Of a stretch of 40,150 nt of DNA, positions 8,958-17,140 are shown piece by piece. This stretch comes from Patescibacteria group bacterium (GTDB lineage Bacteria; Patescibacteriota; Minisyncoccia; Phycocordibacterales; EsbW-18): the NCBI GenBank assembly GCA_030917725.1, contig JAUPUE010000034.1:1-40150 (forward strand). The letters run 5' to 3'. Below the pieces are notes generated by a model that did no database searches, was not told the DNA's origin, and saw nothing but the letters and a program-made list of their open reading frames with translations. How positions within the stretch are numbered: the first letter of the stretch is position 1; each line of letters begins with the position of its first letter. A program made the position numbers and the translations under genes.

Positions 8958-9177
8958 GATGCCGGTTTACATTTCATCCCACACGTATCGTGAAGAGGGT
9001 CTTTTCTTGAATTGTCCTGTGCAAGGTCTACCATTGTGGCAGGGTCGTCTCGGGCAATATCTAGATCAAGTAGATTTTTCCGGGAATCCGAATTGCCCGT
9101 CCTCCGTGGAGGATAAGCTGAGGATACCCACCTAGCTCACGCTAGGTATCACGTCTGAGATGACCCCACCAAAGAAC
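8958..9177 (+). ncRNA. Possible structured non-coding RNA between two terminators
   Basis: This stretch between ndk and the membrane protein at 9225 holds several adjacent inverted repeats. GGGCAAT pairs with ATTGCCC around an inner ATCTA/TAGAT stem, followed by CCTCC/GGAGG and then ACCTAGC/GCTAGGT. It ends at a strong terminator (9178-9208). It does not show the hallmarks of RNase P RNA, SRP RNA or tmRNA. A 58-codon frame from ATG 8958 (MPVYISSHTYREEG...) also spans it and could be a small protein instead. Strand is uncertain because both flanking terminators are two-sided. 6S RNA is one candidate, but nothing decisive is visible. Confidence 0.4.
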
Positions 9178-9208
9178 CCTCCCTCGATAAAACTCGGGAG
9201 GATTTTTT
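9178..9208 (+). terminator. Rho-independent terminator
   Basis: The CCTCCC/GGGAGG stem, extended by an inner CG/CG pair, is followed by ATTTTTT. It sits directly upstream of the TATACT promoter (9211-9216) of the next gene. Confidence 0.8.
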
Positions 9209-9224
9209 GTTATACTAATGTCAC

Positions 9225-9635
9225 ATGCGGATCGCAACGACTCGAGCACTCATAGGCCTCCTCCTCCTCGCCGGGGTCGTTTTTATTTTACACACCGTCG
9301 CAATGGACCACTTTTTCTACTGGCGATTCTGGTGGTATGACATCATGATGCATTTTACTGGCGGCATTTTGATCGGGGGGCTCATCCTGTGGGGGATTCT
9401 CCGTGTCCGTCCGAACGTATCACGTGGAAATCTTCTTCTTATGCTGGTCATTGGCACCATCATCGTCGGCATTGGTTGGGAAGTAATGGAATATGTGGGT
9501 GGTATTACGCAGGGTGAAGCGGGATATGTTTTTGATACAGTCAAAGATTTGATAATGGATACCCTTGGCGGTCTTGTTGCGTGGGGTATCTACACGTTTA
9601 CTACTCGCAGCACATCGCCCAAAGAAATTATATGA
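9225..9635 (+). CDS. Small polytopic membrane protein (DUF2238/YjdF-like)
   Basis: A 136-residue integral membrane protein with about four hydrophobic helices (about 7-27, 44-61, 69-88, 109-126). Conserved-looking polar residues lie in or next to the membrane: DIMMHFTGG, GWEVMEY and the DTVKDLIMDTLGG segment. This H/E/D pattern resembles the DUF2238/YjdF-like family of small membrane proteins, whose function is unknown. TATACT at 9211-9216, eight bases before the ATG, gives a leaderless start. The stop overlaps the ATG of the beta-CASP nuclease gene by four bases (ATGA), so the two are translationally coupled. Confidence 0.75.
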   Translation: MRIATTRALIGLLLLAGVVFILHTVAMDHFFYWRFWWYDIMMHFTGGILIGGLILWGILRVRPNVSRGNLLLMLVIGTIIVGIGWEVMEYVGGITQGEAGYVFDTVKDLIMDTLGGLVAWGIYTFTTRSTSPKEII

Positions 9636-10999
9636 ATCCAAAACCAGCACAACTAACATTTTGCGGCGGTGTCGGCTCGGTGACCGGCGCGAATTTTCTC
9701 CTCACTACCGAAGCAGGAAAGGTGCTCGTCGATTGTGGTATGTTCCAAGGTCATCGAATGTGCAGTGACGACAACTATGCGAAGTTTCCATATGAGCCGA
9801 GCGAAATGACCGCGCTCATCGTTACACATGCGCACATCGATCATATTGGTCGTATTCCAAAACTCGTCAAAGAAGGATTTACTGGCAAAATCTACTCGAC
9901 ACTTCAAACCAAAGACCTCGCTCGTATCATGCTCGAGGATGCTGCGCACTTGGTCGTCGAAGAGGCTCGTATCTGTAAGACAACACCTCCGTACACCGAA
10001 GCGGACCTTGCTCATGTGTTTGATAACTGGGAGACAGTAACCTACCACACACCATTTCCCGTAGGTGACCTGATGGTTACGTTCCGCGATGCGGGTCACA
10101 TCCTCGGCTCTGCCCTTGTTGAGTGCGTTCACCCTGTGTCGGGCAAAATTGTGTTCACGGGTGACCTCGGTAATTCGCCAACACTTCTTCTTCGCGATAC
10201 AGAAGTCATCGACGACGCCAAGTATATGGTCATCGAGAGCGTCTACGGTGACCGTGTACACGAAGAAACGGGGGATAGGAGTCGTATCCTCGAAACTGCC
10301 ATTGAAGGCATCATCCAGCGCAAAGGGACGCTCCTCATTCCTGCGTTTTCGATCGAGCGCACCCAACTCATCCTCTATGAGATCAACAATCTCGTCGAAC
10401 AGCACCGTATTCCTGCGATTCCCGTCTTTCTTGATTCACCGCTTGCGATTCGCGTGACGGATATTTACAAAAACGCGACAGCGCTCTTTAACGAAGAGAC
10501 CAAGAAGGCTATCGATGCTGGTGATGACGTCTTTTCATTCGATAAACTCACCTTTGTAACATCTGGTCGCGACTCGCGTTCGCTCGTCGCTGTCGAAGGT
10601 CCCAAGATTATCATCGCTGGGTCAGGTATGTCGCACGGTGGTCGCATCATCCATCACGAACGTATCTATTTGGGCGATGCCAAGAACACATTGCTTATTG
10701 TTGGGTATCAATCACCGGGGTCTATTGGCCGTCAGCTTCAAGAAGGTGCCAAAGAAATCACCATTGGAGACGAACGTATCTCGGTTGCCGCAAACATTGA
10801 GACGATTCACGGCTTCTCGGGTCACCGGGATGTAAATGGTCTCATCGAATTTATCAGCGGAGCAGCAGGATCGCTCACACGTCTCTTTGTTACGATGGGG
10901 GAGCAGAAGTCGTCGCAATATCTTGCACAACGTGCGCGTGACTATCTCGGTGTTGATGCGGTTTGTCCTCAGTTGGGTGATACTGTCGATTTGCTCTAG
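9632..10999 (+). CDS. Metallo-beta-lactamase/beta-CASP RNA-processing nuclease (YSH1-like)
   Basis: This 455-residue protein has the full zinc-nuclease signature: HAHIDH near residue 70, a DAGHILGS histidine, FTGDLGN aspartate, the beta-CASP acidic motif in VIESVYGDR, SGMSHGGRIIHH and a C-terminal GFSGHRD histidine. The family includes CPSF-73/YSH1-type and RNase J-type nucleases acting on RNA. The domain order and SGMSHGGR motif fit the bacterial YSH1-like group better than RNase J, which usually carries a longer C-terminal domain. The start is the ATG at 9632, overlapping the previous stop; an upstream in-frame start at 9581 would overlap that gene by more than 50 bases and is unlikely. Role in RNA turnover is inferred from family. 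Confidence 0.88.
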   Translation: MNPKPAQLTFCGGVGSVTGANFLLTTEAGKVLVDCGMFQGHRMCSDDNYAKFPYEPSEMTALIVTHAHIDHIGRIPKLVKEGFTGKIYSTLQTKDLARIMLEDAAHLVVEEARICKTTPPYTEADLAHVFDNWETVTYHTPFPVGDLMVTFRDAGHILGSALVECVHPVSGKIVFTGDLGNSPTLLLRDTEVIDDAKYMVIESVYGDRVHEETGDRSRILETAIEGIIQRKGTLLIPAFSIERTQLILYEINNLVEQHRIPAIPVFLDSPLAIRVTDIYKNATALFNEETKKAIDAGDDVFSFDKLTFVTSGRDSRSLVAVEGPKIIIAGSGMSHGGRIIHHERIYLGDAKNTLLIVGYQSPGSIGRQLQEGAKEITIGDERISVAANIETIHGFSGHRDVNGLIEFISGAAGSLTRLFVTMGEQKSSQYLAQRARDYLGVDAVCPQLGDTVDLL

Positions 11000-11029
11000 C
11001 TCGCGTGCCACGTCATACTGTCTTTAGAT

Positions 11030-11656
11030 ATGACTAATCCCAACATACCAAAAACTCGGCAGATTAAACTCTGCGTTTCCGGTGCAGCAGAGACGAGCCA
11101 CTGCGGCCCTCGCGCATACGAAGTCGCCAAGGAGCTCGGGCGCGAAATCGCTCGCCAAGGCGCGGCTCTCAATACCGGCGCAACAACAGGTTTTCCGCTC
11201 TGGGCGGCAATTGGTGCTCACGAAGCTGGCGGGCAGTCTATTGGTTTCTCCCCAGCCGCATCTGAACGCGAACACACCGAAGCGTACCGTCTTCCCATCG
11301 ACTACATGGACCTCTTGGTCTACACAGGATTCGGCTACTCGGGCCGCGATCTCATTCTCACGCACTCATCTGACGGTATTCTCTTTGGTTGCGGACGCAT
11401 TGGTACGATTCACGAGTTCACTACCGCTTTTGAAGACAATAAGCCCATCGGTATTCTCCAGGGAGAGTGGACGATGGACGAGACGCTCAAGACCATTCTT
11501 GAACGCAGCAATCGTTCATACAACAAGGTGGTTTTCGACACCAATCCACATGACTTGGTCGCCAAAGTGATGGAGCTCGTCAAAAAAGATCAAATAGAGA
11601 ACAAGATGACGTATAGCGCTCGACCGACTGAGGAGGATGGGGTCGTGCACGGATAG
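11030..11656 (+). CDS. LOG/SLOG-family Rossmann nucleotide-binding protein
   Basis: A 208-residue single-domain Rossmann protein. It opens with IKLCVSGAAETSHCGPRA, a nucleotide-binding strand-loop, and contains GCGRIGTIHEF in the position of the PGGxGTxxE motif of LOG (lysine-decarboxylase-like) proteins. LOG proteins include cytokinin-activating phosphoribohydrolases, and related SLOG domains bind or cleave nucleotide ligands. The usual PGG is GCG here, so the exact activity is uncertain. It follows the beta-CASP gene by 30 bases, and its stop abuts the start of the next membrane protein. No Shine-Dalgarno is seen. Confidence 0.75.
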   Translation: MTNPNIPKTRQIKLCVSGAAETSHCGPRAYEVAKELGREIARQGAALNTGATTGFPLWAAIGAHEAGGQSIGFSPAASEREHTEAYRLPIDYMDLLVYTGFGYSGRDLILTHSSDGILFGCGRIGTIHEFTTAFEDNKPIGILQGEWTMDETLKTILERSNRSYNKVVFDTNPHDLVAKVMELVKKDQIENKMTYSARPTEEDGVVHG

Positions 11657-12010
11657 ATGTCTATGAAAAAATCACGCAAACTGAATATCATCGCGACAGT
11701 GGTCCTTTTGTTGCCGGTTTTTCTCGTGCTCTACGTTCGCCTTGCGGATATGGGTATCGGAGGCTTTGCGTTTGTGCCGATAATCATCGTTCTTCTGCCG
11801 GTCAGCTTTTTGCTTGCCTTCGTATTTTATTTCTTAGCTGCGCGGGCGCATCACAAAGAGATGATTTCTCAGCCAGCAGTGACCGCCACAGGACTACGTC
11901 AACACATCAACCCCATGCTTGCTGTCGGTATCATTTTCGTTGTGGCTTGCGCTTTGTGCGGATACTTCATATTTAGTCCGTTGATGTTTCTCTTTTCCAA
12001 TATCTTTTAA
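11657..12010 (+). CDS. Small membrane protein, three helices
   Basis: A 117-residue protein with three hydrophobic segments (about 10-28, 36-62 and 88-114) separated by a short basic loop (RAHHKEM). The ATG at 11657 immediately follows the stop of the LOG-family gene; a second ATG two codons later is also possible. It shares the operon of the LOG protein and ends at a strong two-sided terminator. No family recognised. Confidence 0.65.
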   Translation: MSMKKSRKLNIIATVVLLLPVFLVLYVRLADMGIGGFAFVPIIIVLLPVSFLLAFVFYFLAARAHHKEMISQPAVTATGLRQHINPMLAVGIIFVVACALCGYFIFSPLMFLFSNIF

Positions 12011-12016
12011 CTGACC

Positions 12017-12058
12017 ACAACAAAAACTCCCCCGCTGAGCGGGGGAGTTTTTGTTGTG
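12017..12058. terminator. Bidirectional rho-independent terminator
   Basis: A long perfect hairpin with the stem AACTCCCCCGC/GCGGGGGAGTT extends into flanking CACAACAAA/TTTGTTGTG. It separates the plus-strand membrane protein from convergent rplT. Confidence 0.9.
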
Positions 12059-12059
12059 C

Positions 12060-12407
12060 TTACTTCGTGACTTCTTTGACGATTCGTTCGAAGACTGCTG
12101 GGTATTGGTGAGCGATTTCTGAAAGGACTTTGCGGTTCAAGAGGACGTTCTTCTTTTTGAGGAGGCCCATGAACTTGCTGTACGAGAGGTCGTATTTCTT
12201 GAGACCTGCCGTCATACGAACCTGCCAGAGCTGACGGAAGTCTGCCTTCTTGTCGCGGCGGTGTGCAAAGGCGTGGAGGCCGGCCTTCACCAAGTTTTCC
12301 TTGGCAAGCTTCTCCTTGCTCTTGCGGGTGTTACGGAAGCCCTTTGCTGCGCGAAGGACGTTCTTTCGGCGCTTGAGCGATGTTTTTCCTCGTTTAACTC
12401 GTGTCAT
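12060..12407 (-). CDS. rplT: Large ribosomal subunit protein bL20
   Basis: A 115-residue basic protein of normal family length starting MTRVKRGKTSLKRRK, with the conserved GFRNTRKSKEK and DFRQLWQVRM segments. It binds 23S rRNA early in large-subunit assembly, and in other bacteria represses its own operon. It is the last gene of the classic infC-rpmI-rplT cluster on the minus strand, 24 bases after rpmI, and ends at a two-sided terminator. Confidence 0.97.
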   Translation of the reverse strand: MTRVKRGKTSLKRRKNVLRAAKGFRNTRKSKEKLAKENLVKAGLHAFAHRRDKKADFRQLWQVRMTAGLKKYDLSYSKFMGLLKKKNVLLNRKVLSEIAHQYPAVFERIVKEVTK

Positions 12408-12431
12408 AGGTCGTTGCTAACTATTAGTGAT

Positions 12432-12638
12432 TTAAGAAGTCTTCTTTTTCTTCGCTGCTCCTGGAAGGAAGCGGCCTCGGTCCTTTGCACTCATCTGCAT
12501 CGGCTTGTTCGACTTGCGGTTAAGCTGGGTCGAGCGCGATTCCTTGGCGTTGTAGTGGTTTCCGCCTGACTTGCGTCGAAGAATCTTGCCGTTCTTGGTG
12601 ACACGGAGACGCTTGGTGAATGATTTGTTGCTTTTCAT
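12432..12638 (-). CDS. rpmI: Large ribosomal subunit protein bL35
   Basis: A 68-residue, very basic protein starting MKSNKSFTKRLRVTKNGKIL, with the typical KRRKSGGNHYNAK-like middle and a Lys-rich tail. Length and position between infC and rplT are standard for bL35. Translation is probably coupled to infC, which ends 35 bases upstream. Confidence 0.95.
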   Translation of the reverse strand: MKSNKSFTKRLRVTKNGKILRRKSGGNHYNAKESRSTQLNRKSNKPMQMSAKDRGRFLPGAAKKKKTS

Positions 12639-12673
12639 ATCGATATGTAAATTGTTGCCTTGCTATTGTCGCC

Positions 12674-13198
12674 TTACTTTCCTTTCTCAATCACCAACGT
12701 CATGCCCTTCGGTCCGCTCGACGGTGGTTCGGCCACCTTGTATTCGACGGTCAGGAGTTTGAGGAATCGTTCCATGCGCTCCTTGAGAAAGTCCTTGTCG
12801 AGATACTTTGCTCGTCCCTGAAGGTACAGACCGAATTTGACGCGGTGGCCTTCGGTAAGCCACTCTGACGCCTGTTTCGCTTTGATCATAAGGCTCTGCT
12901 CGCTCGTACCGATGCGCATCTGGAGGGCTTTGGTCTCCGTCGCGTGCGATTTTGCCTTATGCTCCTGCTGTTTCTTCTTCTGTTCGTACTGGTATTTGCC
13001 GTACTCCATGATCTTTGCGATCGGAGGAACGATACCTGGAGATACCTCGATAAGGTCGAGTCCCGCGTCGCGAGCCGCCTGAAGGGCGTCTGCGCGCGAG
13101 AGAACGCCGAGGTTCGCTCCATCCGAGCCAATCACGCGCACTTCAGGTGCTGAGATGTACTCGTTGATGCGTACTCGTTGCGTTGTTTCTCTACTCAC
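12674..13198 (-). CDS. infC: Translation initiation factor IF-3
   Basis: A 174-residue two-domain IF-3. The N-domain begins VRINEYISAPEVRVIGSDG and carries LIEVSPGIVPPIAKIMEYGK; a Lys/Gln-rich linker (about 72-90) leads to the C-domain ending PKGMTLVIEKGK. IF-3 binds the 30S subunit and proofreads start-codon and initiator-tRNA pairing. The start is GTG at 13198; an unusual start codon is common for infC because IF-3 controls its own synthesis. TATAAC and TTTAGAT boxes lie 10-25 bases upstream and no Shine-Dalgarno is present. IF-3 also influences leaderless initiation, relevant here because many messages look leaderless. Confidence 0.95.
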   Translation of the reverse strand: MSRETTQRVRINEYISAPEVRVIGSDGANLGVLSRADALQAARDAGLDLIEVSPGIVPPIAKIMEYGKYQYEQKKKQQEHKAKSHATETKALQMRIGTSEQSLMIKAKQASEWLTEGHRVKFGLYLQGRAKYLDKDFLKERMERFLKLLTVEYKVAEPPSSGPKGMTLVIEKGK

Positions 13199-13298
13199 GT
13201 GGTATCTAAAGAAGTTATAAACAGCCTAAGGGAACAGGGCCAAATGTACCATGTTGTGGCCTTGAAGGCAAGGATTTAGGCCGTGGTTCGGATTCTGT

Positions 13299-13342
13299 GG
13301 GGTGTCTGCAACCATTTTGTCCATGAACTCGAATATGGGCTT
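13299..13342 (-). pseudogene. Possible relic of a P-loop kinase gene 3' part
   Basis: On the minus strand this stretch reads KPIFEFMDKMVADTP, close to KPVSEFIDKMVADAP in the intact kinase at 14512-15042 (10 of 15 residues identical, with many third-position differences). No intact frame surrounds it. The relic and the intact copy lie in the same orientation on either side of the Nudix-HD cassette. The match is short, so chance is not excluded. Confidence 0.4.
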
Positions 13343-13432
13343 CTTTGGGTGATTCGGGTATGGAATGGTAAGGTGTTTTTAGCCTTATGTTGGGGTAAAG
13401 ACGAGAATCAAGTTTCAATTAAATTTTCAAAA

Positions 13433-13858
13433 ATGGACCTATCAATAAACCTTGAAAACACCACTCTCTATATTCGGGTCGCTGGTCTAGTTAAAACCAG
13501 TAAGGGTTTTTTGTTTGAAAAAAGCCACAAGGGGTATATCTACACCGTTGGCGGCAAAATAAAATTGAATGAATCTTCAGAAGATGCGATAAAAAGGGAA
13601 GTTATGGAAGAACTGGGGATGCGTTTTGAGCACTTTGCTTTGCGTTCGGTCATTGAAAACTTTTTTGTAAAAGGGACCGAAAAGGTGCACGAAATCTGCT
13701 TTGTGTATGACATAGAAGATCTGTTCGAAGGTCCGTTACCCGAAGGTTTTATCGAAGTTCCGATTGAGGATCTTGATAAACACGATATCCGGCCGGATGT
13801 CGTCACCCCTCTTCTCAAAGAGGGCGGAGACACAATTAAGCATATTATAAAAAAGTAG
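13433..13858 (+). CDS. Nudix hydrolase
   Basis: A 141-residue protein with a complete Nudix box, GKIKLNESSEDAIKREVMEE followed by LGM, fitting GX5EX7REUXEEXGU. Nudix enzymes hydrolyse nucleoside diphosphates linked to another moiety, using metal bound by the box glutamates; substrate cannot be read from sequence. I prefer the ATG at 13433 because the Nudix fold begins right after it and the in-frame extension from 13283 runs through the kinase relic on the other strand. It is followed nine bases later by an HD-domain gene, and both are AT-richer than neighbours, which suggests a joint acquisition. Confidence 0.85.
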   Translation: MDLSINLENTTLYIRVAGLVKTSKGFLFEKSHKGYIYTVGGKIKLNESSEDAIKREVMEELGMRFEHFALRSVIENFFVKGTEKVHEICFVYDIEDLFEGPLPEGFIEVPIEDLDKHDIRPDVVTPLLKEGGDTIKHIIKK

Positions 13859-13866
13859 ATCCGAGT

Positions 13867-14508
13867 ATGGAAACAACTATGGGTTTTTCTTCCAACTTCA
13901 GGACTGTTTACAGCAACCTCTACAAGCTTCACCCTCAGCTTGATAATGAGGAATTTCGCTTCCGCTATCTGCGGGTAGATTGGTTTTTCCCTCAGCATAT
14001 CAACAATGTTTTGGAGCAGATCAAGCGGCTAGGGACAAAATACTTTCCGGAGGTTGATTTGGAAGTGGCTCTTTTTGCCGGACTTATGCATGATGCCGGT
14101 TTGGTTTATAACAGAGAAACATCTTCGCCGCTGGGTCATGAACAGAGGAGTGAAGAATATGCAAGAAGAGAACTGAGCGCCCTTAGTTACTCGGAGGAGT
14201 TCATTGGTCGGGTTTGTGAATGTATTAAGGCAACTGAACCGGCGTATCAAGCGTCTTCTCCCGAGGCACTTCTTGTGAGAAATGCAGACGCGTATGCACA
14301 CATGATATCGATGCACTTTTTTGCGAAATCAAATTTCAGCAAAGATATAGCTTCCTTCGTTGATTGGTTTTCAGATAAGCTCAAAACGACTCATTCAAAA
14401 ATCACTATTCCAGAGCTCAGGGAGGAGTTAAAACCAACGGTTTCTTTCTATGAAAGTTTGATCGAAAACTATAGGAGAAATAGAGACATAGAGGACTACT
14501 GTGTTTAA
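13867..14508 (+). CDS. HD-domain phosphohydrolase
   Basis: A 213-residue protein with an HD-type metal site: an N-terminal His in FPQHINNV, then AGLMHDAGL with the His-Asp pair near residue 75, followed by GHEQRSEEYAR and a distal Asp in LLVRNADAYAH. HD enzymes hydrolyse phosphoesters of nucleotides or other small molecules. The gene follows the Nudix hydrolase by nine bases, suggesting a two-enzyme unit acting on related phosphorylated substrates (inference). It ends three bases before the convergent kinase gene with no clear terminator between them. Confidence 0.8.
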   Translation: METTMGFSSNFRTVYSNLYKLHPQLDNEEFRFRYLRVDWFFPQHINNVLEQIKRLGTKYFPEVDLEVALFAGLMHDAGLVYNRETSSPLGHEQRSEEYARRELSALSYSEEFIGRVCECIKATEPAYQASSPEALLVRNADAYAHMISMHFFAKSNFSKDIASFVDWFSDKLKTTHSKITIPELREELKPTVSFYESLIENYRRNRDIEDYCV

Positions 14509-14511
14509 TAT

Positions 14512-15042
14512 CTAGTCCGAAATCAACTTCGCGATCTCACCAGCGGTCTCCAAGGGCGTTTTTCCATCCGTATTCACGATGGTACAGGAGTGTTTTTTGA
14601 AGAGGTCTCGCACCAAAGGGGCATCCGCCACCATTTTGTCGATGAATTCGGACACCGGCTTTCCAGAGGCTCGTTCTATCTCTGCGATGCTCTGAGGGGT
14701 CGTGTGACGCCCCATAAGGCGCGAACGAAGGGTGTCGTCTGATGCATCGAGCATGATGGGGCAGACCTCGAGATCTCCCTCCAGTCCAACTTCCGCCAAA
14801 CCTTCGGGTTGTGCGAAACCGCAGATGATTGTTGAAACACCTCTCATTGCGTTTTCATTTCCCACATCGATCCAGTGACGCATCTCTTTGTCATGCCACT
14901 CTTTTCCTCCACCATCAGGAACACCACGTTCATCGAGATCGTGAACGTCGTATTGATTAGCAGGAAGCAGTGCCCGTAGATGGGGGATGAGGGAAGATTT
15001 ACCAACCCCCGAGACTCCCGAGATGAAATAGATTTTAGGCAT
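14512..15042 (-). CDS. P-loop small-molecule kinase-like protein
   Basis: A 176-residue P-loop NTPase beginning MPKIYFISGVSGVGKSSL, a Walker A near residue 9-17, with the lid-like region RSRLMGRHTTPQS. This is the build of adenylate-kinase-like or nucleoside/shikimate-type kinases; the acceptor is unknown. I place the start at ATG 15042, preceded by AGGAG and overlapping the stop of the Nudix gene by eight bases; the in-frame extension to 15078 has no support. It is the last gene of a four-gene minus-strand operon (SET protein, histidine kinase, Nudix, kinase). A possible relic of its 3' part lies at 13299-13342. Confidence 0.7.
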   Translation of the reverse strand: MPKIYFISGVSGVGKSSLIPHLRALLPANQYDVHDLDERGVPDGGGKEWHDKEMRHWIDVGNENAMRGVSTIICGFAQPEGLAEVGLEGDLEVCPIMLDASDDTLRSRLMGRHTTPQSIAEIERASGKPVSEFIDKMVADAPLVRDLFKKHSCTIVNTDGKTPLETAGEIAKLISD

Positions 15043-15451
15043 TGCTCCTGAGCTCTTCATATGCGCGCAAACAATCAACGAGATAATCTACTGTTTTGTA
15101 GTCTCCAATCGTTGAAGGGCTAATCCAAGCATAAGTATCGTGATCTTCGGGGGAGACGGTCACATCCGTGGCCGATGTTCTTGCATGAAAGACGAGTGTT
15201 ATGAATTGCTTGTTTTTTGATGTATCGACATTCGATTTCTGGAAGAACAGGCGCACATCTGAGACATCGAGGCCGGTCTCTTCTTTGGTTTCTCGTATCG
15301 CTCCCTCGGCAGGATCTTCTCCATCCTCAAGTGTGCCTCCGGGTATATCCCAATAGCCGGGGAGTACGTCGTCGTGCTTCGAGCGTTGGAGGATGAGTAC
15401 TTCGCCACGGTCATTTGCTATGACCGTGTGTACGATGAGTCCTTTATGCAT
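15035..15451 (-). CDS. Nudix hydrolase (MutT-like)
   Basis: A 138-residue protein with a canonical Nudix box, GGTLEDGEDPAEGAIRETKE then ETGL, and a MutT-like start (GLIVHTVIANDRGEVLILQR). It probably hydrolyses a nucleoside-diphosphate derivative; MutT-type cleaning of oxidised nucleotides is one option. It lies three bases after the histidine kinase gene, and its last codons overlap the downstream kinase gene, so all are probably on one transcript. Confidence 0.88.
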   Translation of the reverse strand: MHKGLIVHTVIANDRGEVLILQRSKHDDVLPGYWDIPGGTLEDGEDPAEGAIRETKEETGLDVSDVRLFFQKSNVDTSKNKQFITLVFHARTSATDVTVSPEDHDTYAWISPSTIGDYKTVDYLVDCLRAYEELRSNA

Positions 15452-15454
15452 ATA

Positions 15455-17131
15455 TTACTTTTGAACGAGAGAGCTCAACGTGGGGCGGAGGTTGGTGGGC
15501 AATTCGACGAAGAATGTCGATCCGGTGCCTCGTCCGGCTGATTCAGCCCAGATCTTGCCTTGGTGGGCATCGACGATTTGCTTGGCGATGAAGAGACCGT
15601 ATCCGGTCGAGTGAGGGTTCACGAGGCGCGACTCTTTGCCGTGGCCACCTTCGGTAAAGAGAACCTTCTTGTCATCTTCGGTGAGACCGATACCACTGTC
15701 TTTGACCGAGAAGCGGAGCATGTTGGCGTTGTGTTCGAGATGTACGGTTACATCGCCGGTAGGGGTGTAGTTGATCGCGTTGTTTACGAGATTCACGATG
15801 ACGTGGTTGAGGACCTGATCGCCGTCGCCGACCATGGTGTAGTCGGCAGGCGCGATATCGAGGTTGAACGTGAGCCCCTTTGCCTTTGCATTTTCTGTAG
15901 GTGTGACGAGTGCATCATTGAGCAGCTTCTTGAAGTCGAACTGCTTCATAGCGTACGCCACTTTACCCGTCTTGAAGTCTGCGATGCGGAGGAAGTTCTG
16001 GATTTCACGAACAGCTGCGCGGTTTTTGACAAGCGCTTCAGACGTCATGGTGCTCATATCGGGCGTCATCGGTCCAAATGCACCCGTTCTGAGTGCGTCG
16101 AGCGCAGCGGCACCGTCGGTGAGGTAACCCTTAACTTCATGTGTGATGAAGCGCATGGTCTCTTGCTGTCGCTTGTTCGCAAGCTCGAGCTTTTCACGGA
16201 GACTGATTTCATATTTCACGCTTCGAACCAAGAGGAATCCAAACCCAAGAGATAAGGCCAGCGTGAAAACATTGAGCACCTTACTGACGGGATTTCTTAT
16301 AAAAAAGAATTGAAAACCTATGAGAAGGAATAGAGATACCACTAAGGCCTGTGTGGCAATTAATTTAACATTGAATGCTTTATACCGGACGATGATATAC
16401 GCAAGGAAACCAACAAACACAGTCATACCAAAGTATCCGTATTGCTCAAGCGTGAATGTATCAGGGGCACCACCGAGTAGATTTACAATACTTGCATAAT
16501 AGGCCGTGCCAGCAAAGGCAAAGAGAAAAAATGAAATCCCCAGAGTCGCAAATATCGTCCTCTTTCTTTTTGTTGGGTCAGTAATTTTAGGAATGGTTAT
16601 AAAAGCAAACGAGATGATTGCGAAGAAAATCAAAAGTGAAAAACCAAAAATCAGATTGAGTACTAGGGTTCCTTCTGATGCGCTACAGTTATAAGTGTCA
16701 AAGAACTCCAAATTTAAGTTTGTTGATGAGAGTATAAGAACCCCAATAAGTGATAGTGCGGAAATAGCTTTCGTGAAAAACGGCACGTCCACCTCTTTTA
16801 TATAGACATAAAGGAAATAGGCCGCTAGGAAAAATACCGCTATGAACAAGAAGATCCAAAATGACCAAAGGAACATCAACCAACTGCTATCTATAAGTAT
16901 CCATAAGAAGATATCCAATATTGCGAGGATGGAAAAGACTGACGAAAGTGCTAGCAATATCCGAGAGGGGAGGAAACTCTTGTTTTTTATGAAAACAAAG
17001 AAACTGAGGAAAAGTGAGACAATGATGGCCGTAAGGTGGGAGTAGTAGACCAAGACAGGGACACCTGTCGAAAATATGCCGAATCGCAGAGAGTTGACTA
17101 TTAAAAGAGATAGTTCATCGGTACAAAACAT
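15455..17131 (-). CDS. Membrane histidine kinase with multi-pass sensor region
   Basis: A 558-residue sensor kinase. The first 300 residues hold about nine hydrophobic helices and no large extracellular loop, so the signal is probably sensed in or near the membrane. A dimerisation/phosphorylation segment follows with FITHEVKGYLTDG (H-box His near residue 330). The ATPase domain has NLVNNAINYTPTG (N box), DSGIGLT (G1) and STGYGLFIAKQIVDAHQG (G2), ending in a short tail. All catalytic motifs look intact. No receiver domain is attached and no response regulator adjoins; three stand-alone receivers lie at 20640-21974. It is the second gene of a minus-strand operon, nine bases after the SET-domain gene. 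Confidence 0.92.
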   Translation of the reverse strand: MFCTDELSLLIVNSLRFGIFSTGVPVLVYYSHLTAIIVSLFLSFFVFIKNKSFLPSRILLALSSVFSILAILDIFLWILIDSSWLMFLWSFWIFLFIAVFFLAAYFLYVYIKEVDVPFFTKAISALSLIGVLILSSTNLNLEFFDTYNCSASEGTLVLNLIFGFSLLIFFAIISFAFITIPKITDPTKRKRTIFATLGISFFLFAFAGTAYYASIVNLLGGAPDTFTLEQYGYFGMTVFVGFLAYIIVRYKAFNVKLIATQALVVSLFLLIGFQFFFIRNPVSKVLNVFTLALSLGFGFLLVRSVKYEISLREKLELANKRQQETMRFITHEVKGYLTDGAAALDALRTGAFGPMTPDMSTMTSEALVKNRAAVREIQNFLRIADFKTGKVAYAMKQFDFKKLLNDALVTPTENAKAKGLTFNLDIAPADYTMVGDGDQVLNHVIVNLVNNAINYTPTGDVTVHLEHNANMLRFSVKDSGIGLTEDDKKVLFTEGGHGKESRLVNPHSTGYGLFIAKQIVDAHQGKIWAESAGRGTGSTFFVELPTNLRPTLSSLVQK

Positions 17132-17140
17132 GTGGATGTC

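Noticed and set aside
8827..9135. 102-codon frame downstream of ndk
   Set aside because: It starts inside the dispersed repeat and reads through a terminator hairpin; only its last 58 codons could be a separate small gene.
13283..13432. Upstream extension of the Nudix gene to position 13283
   Set aside because: The extension runs through the kinase relic and has no family match; the Nudix domain is complete from 13433.
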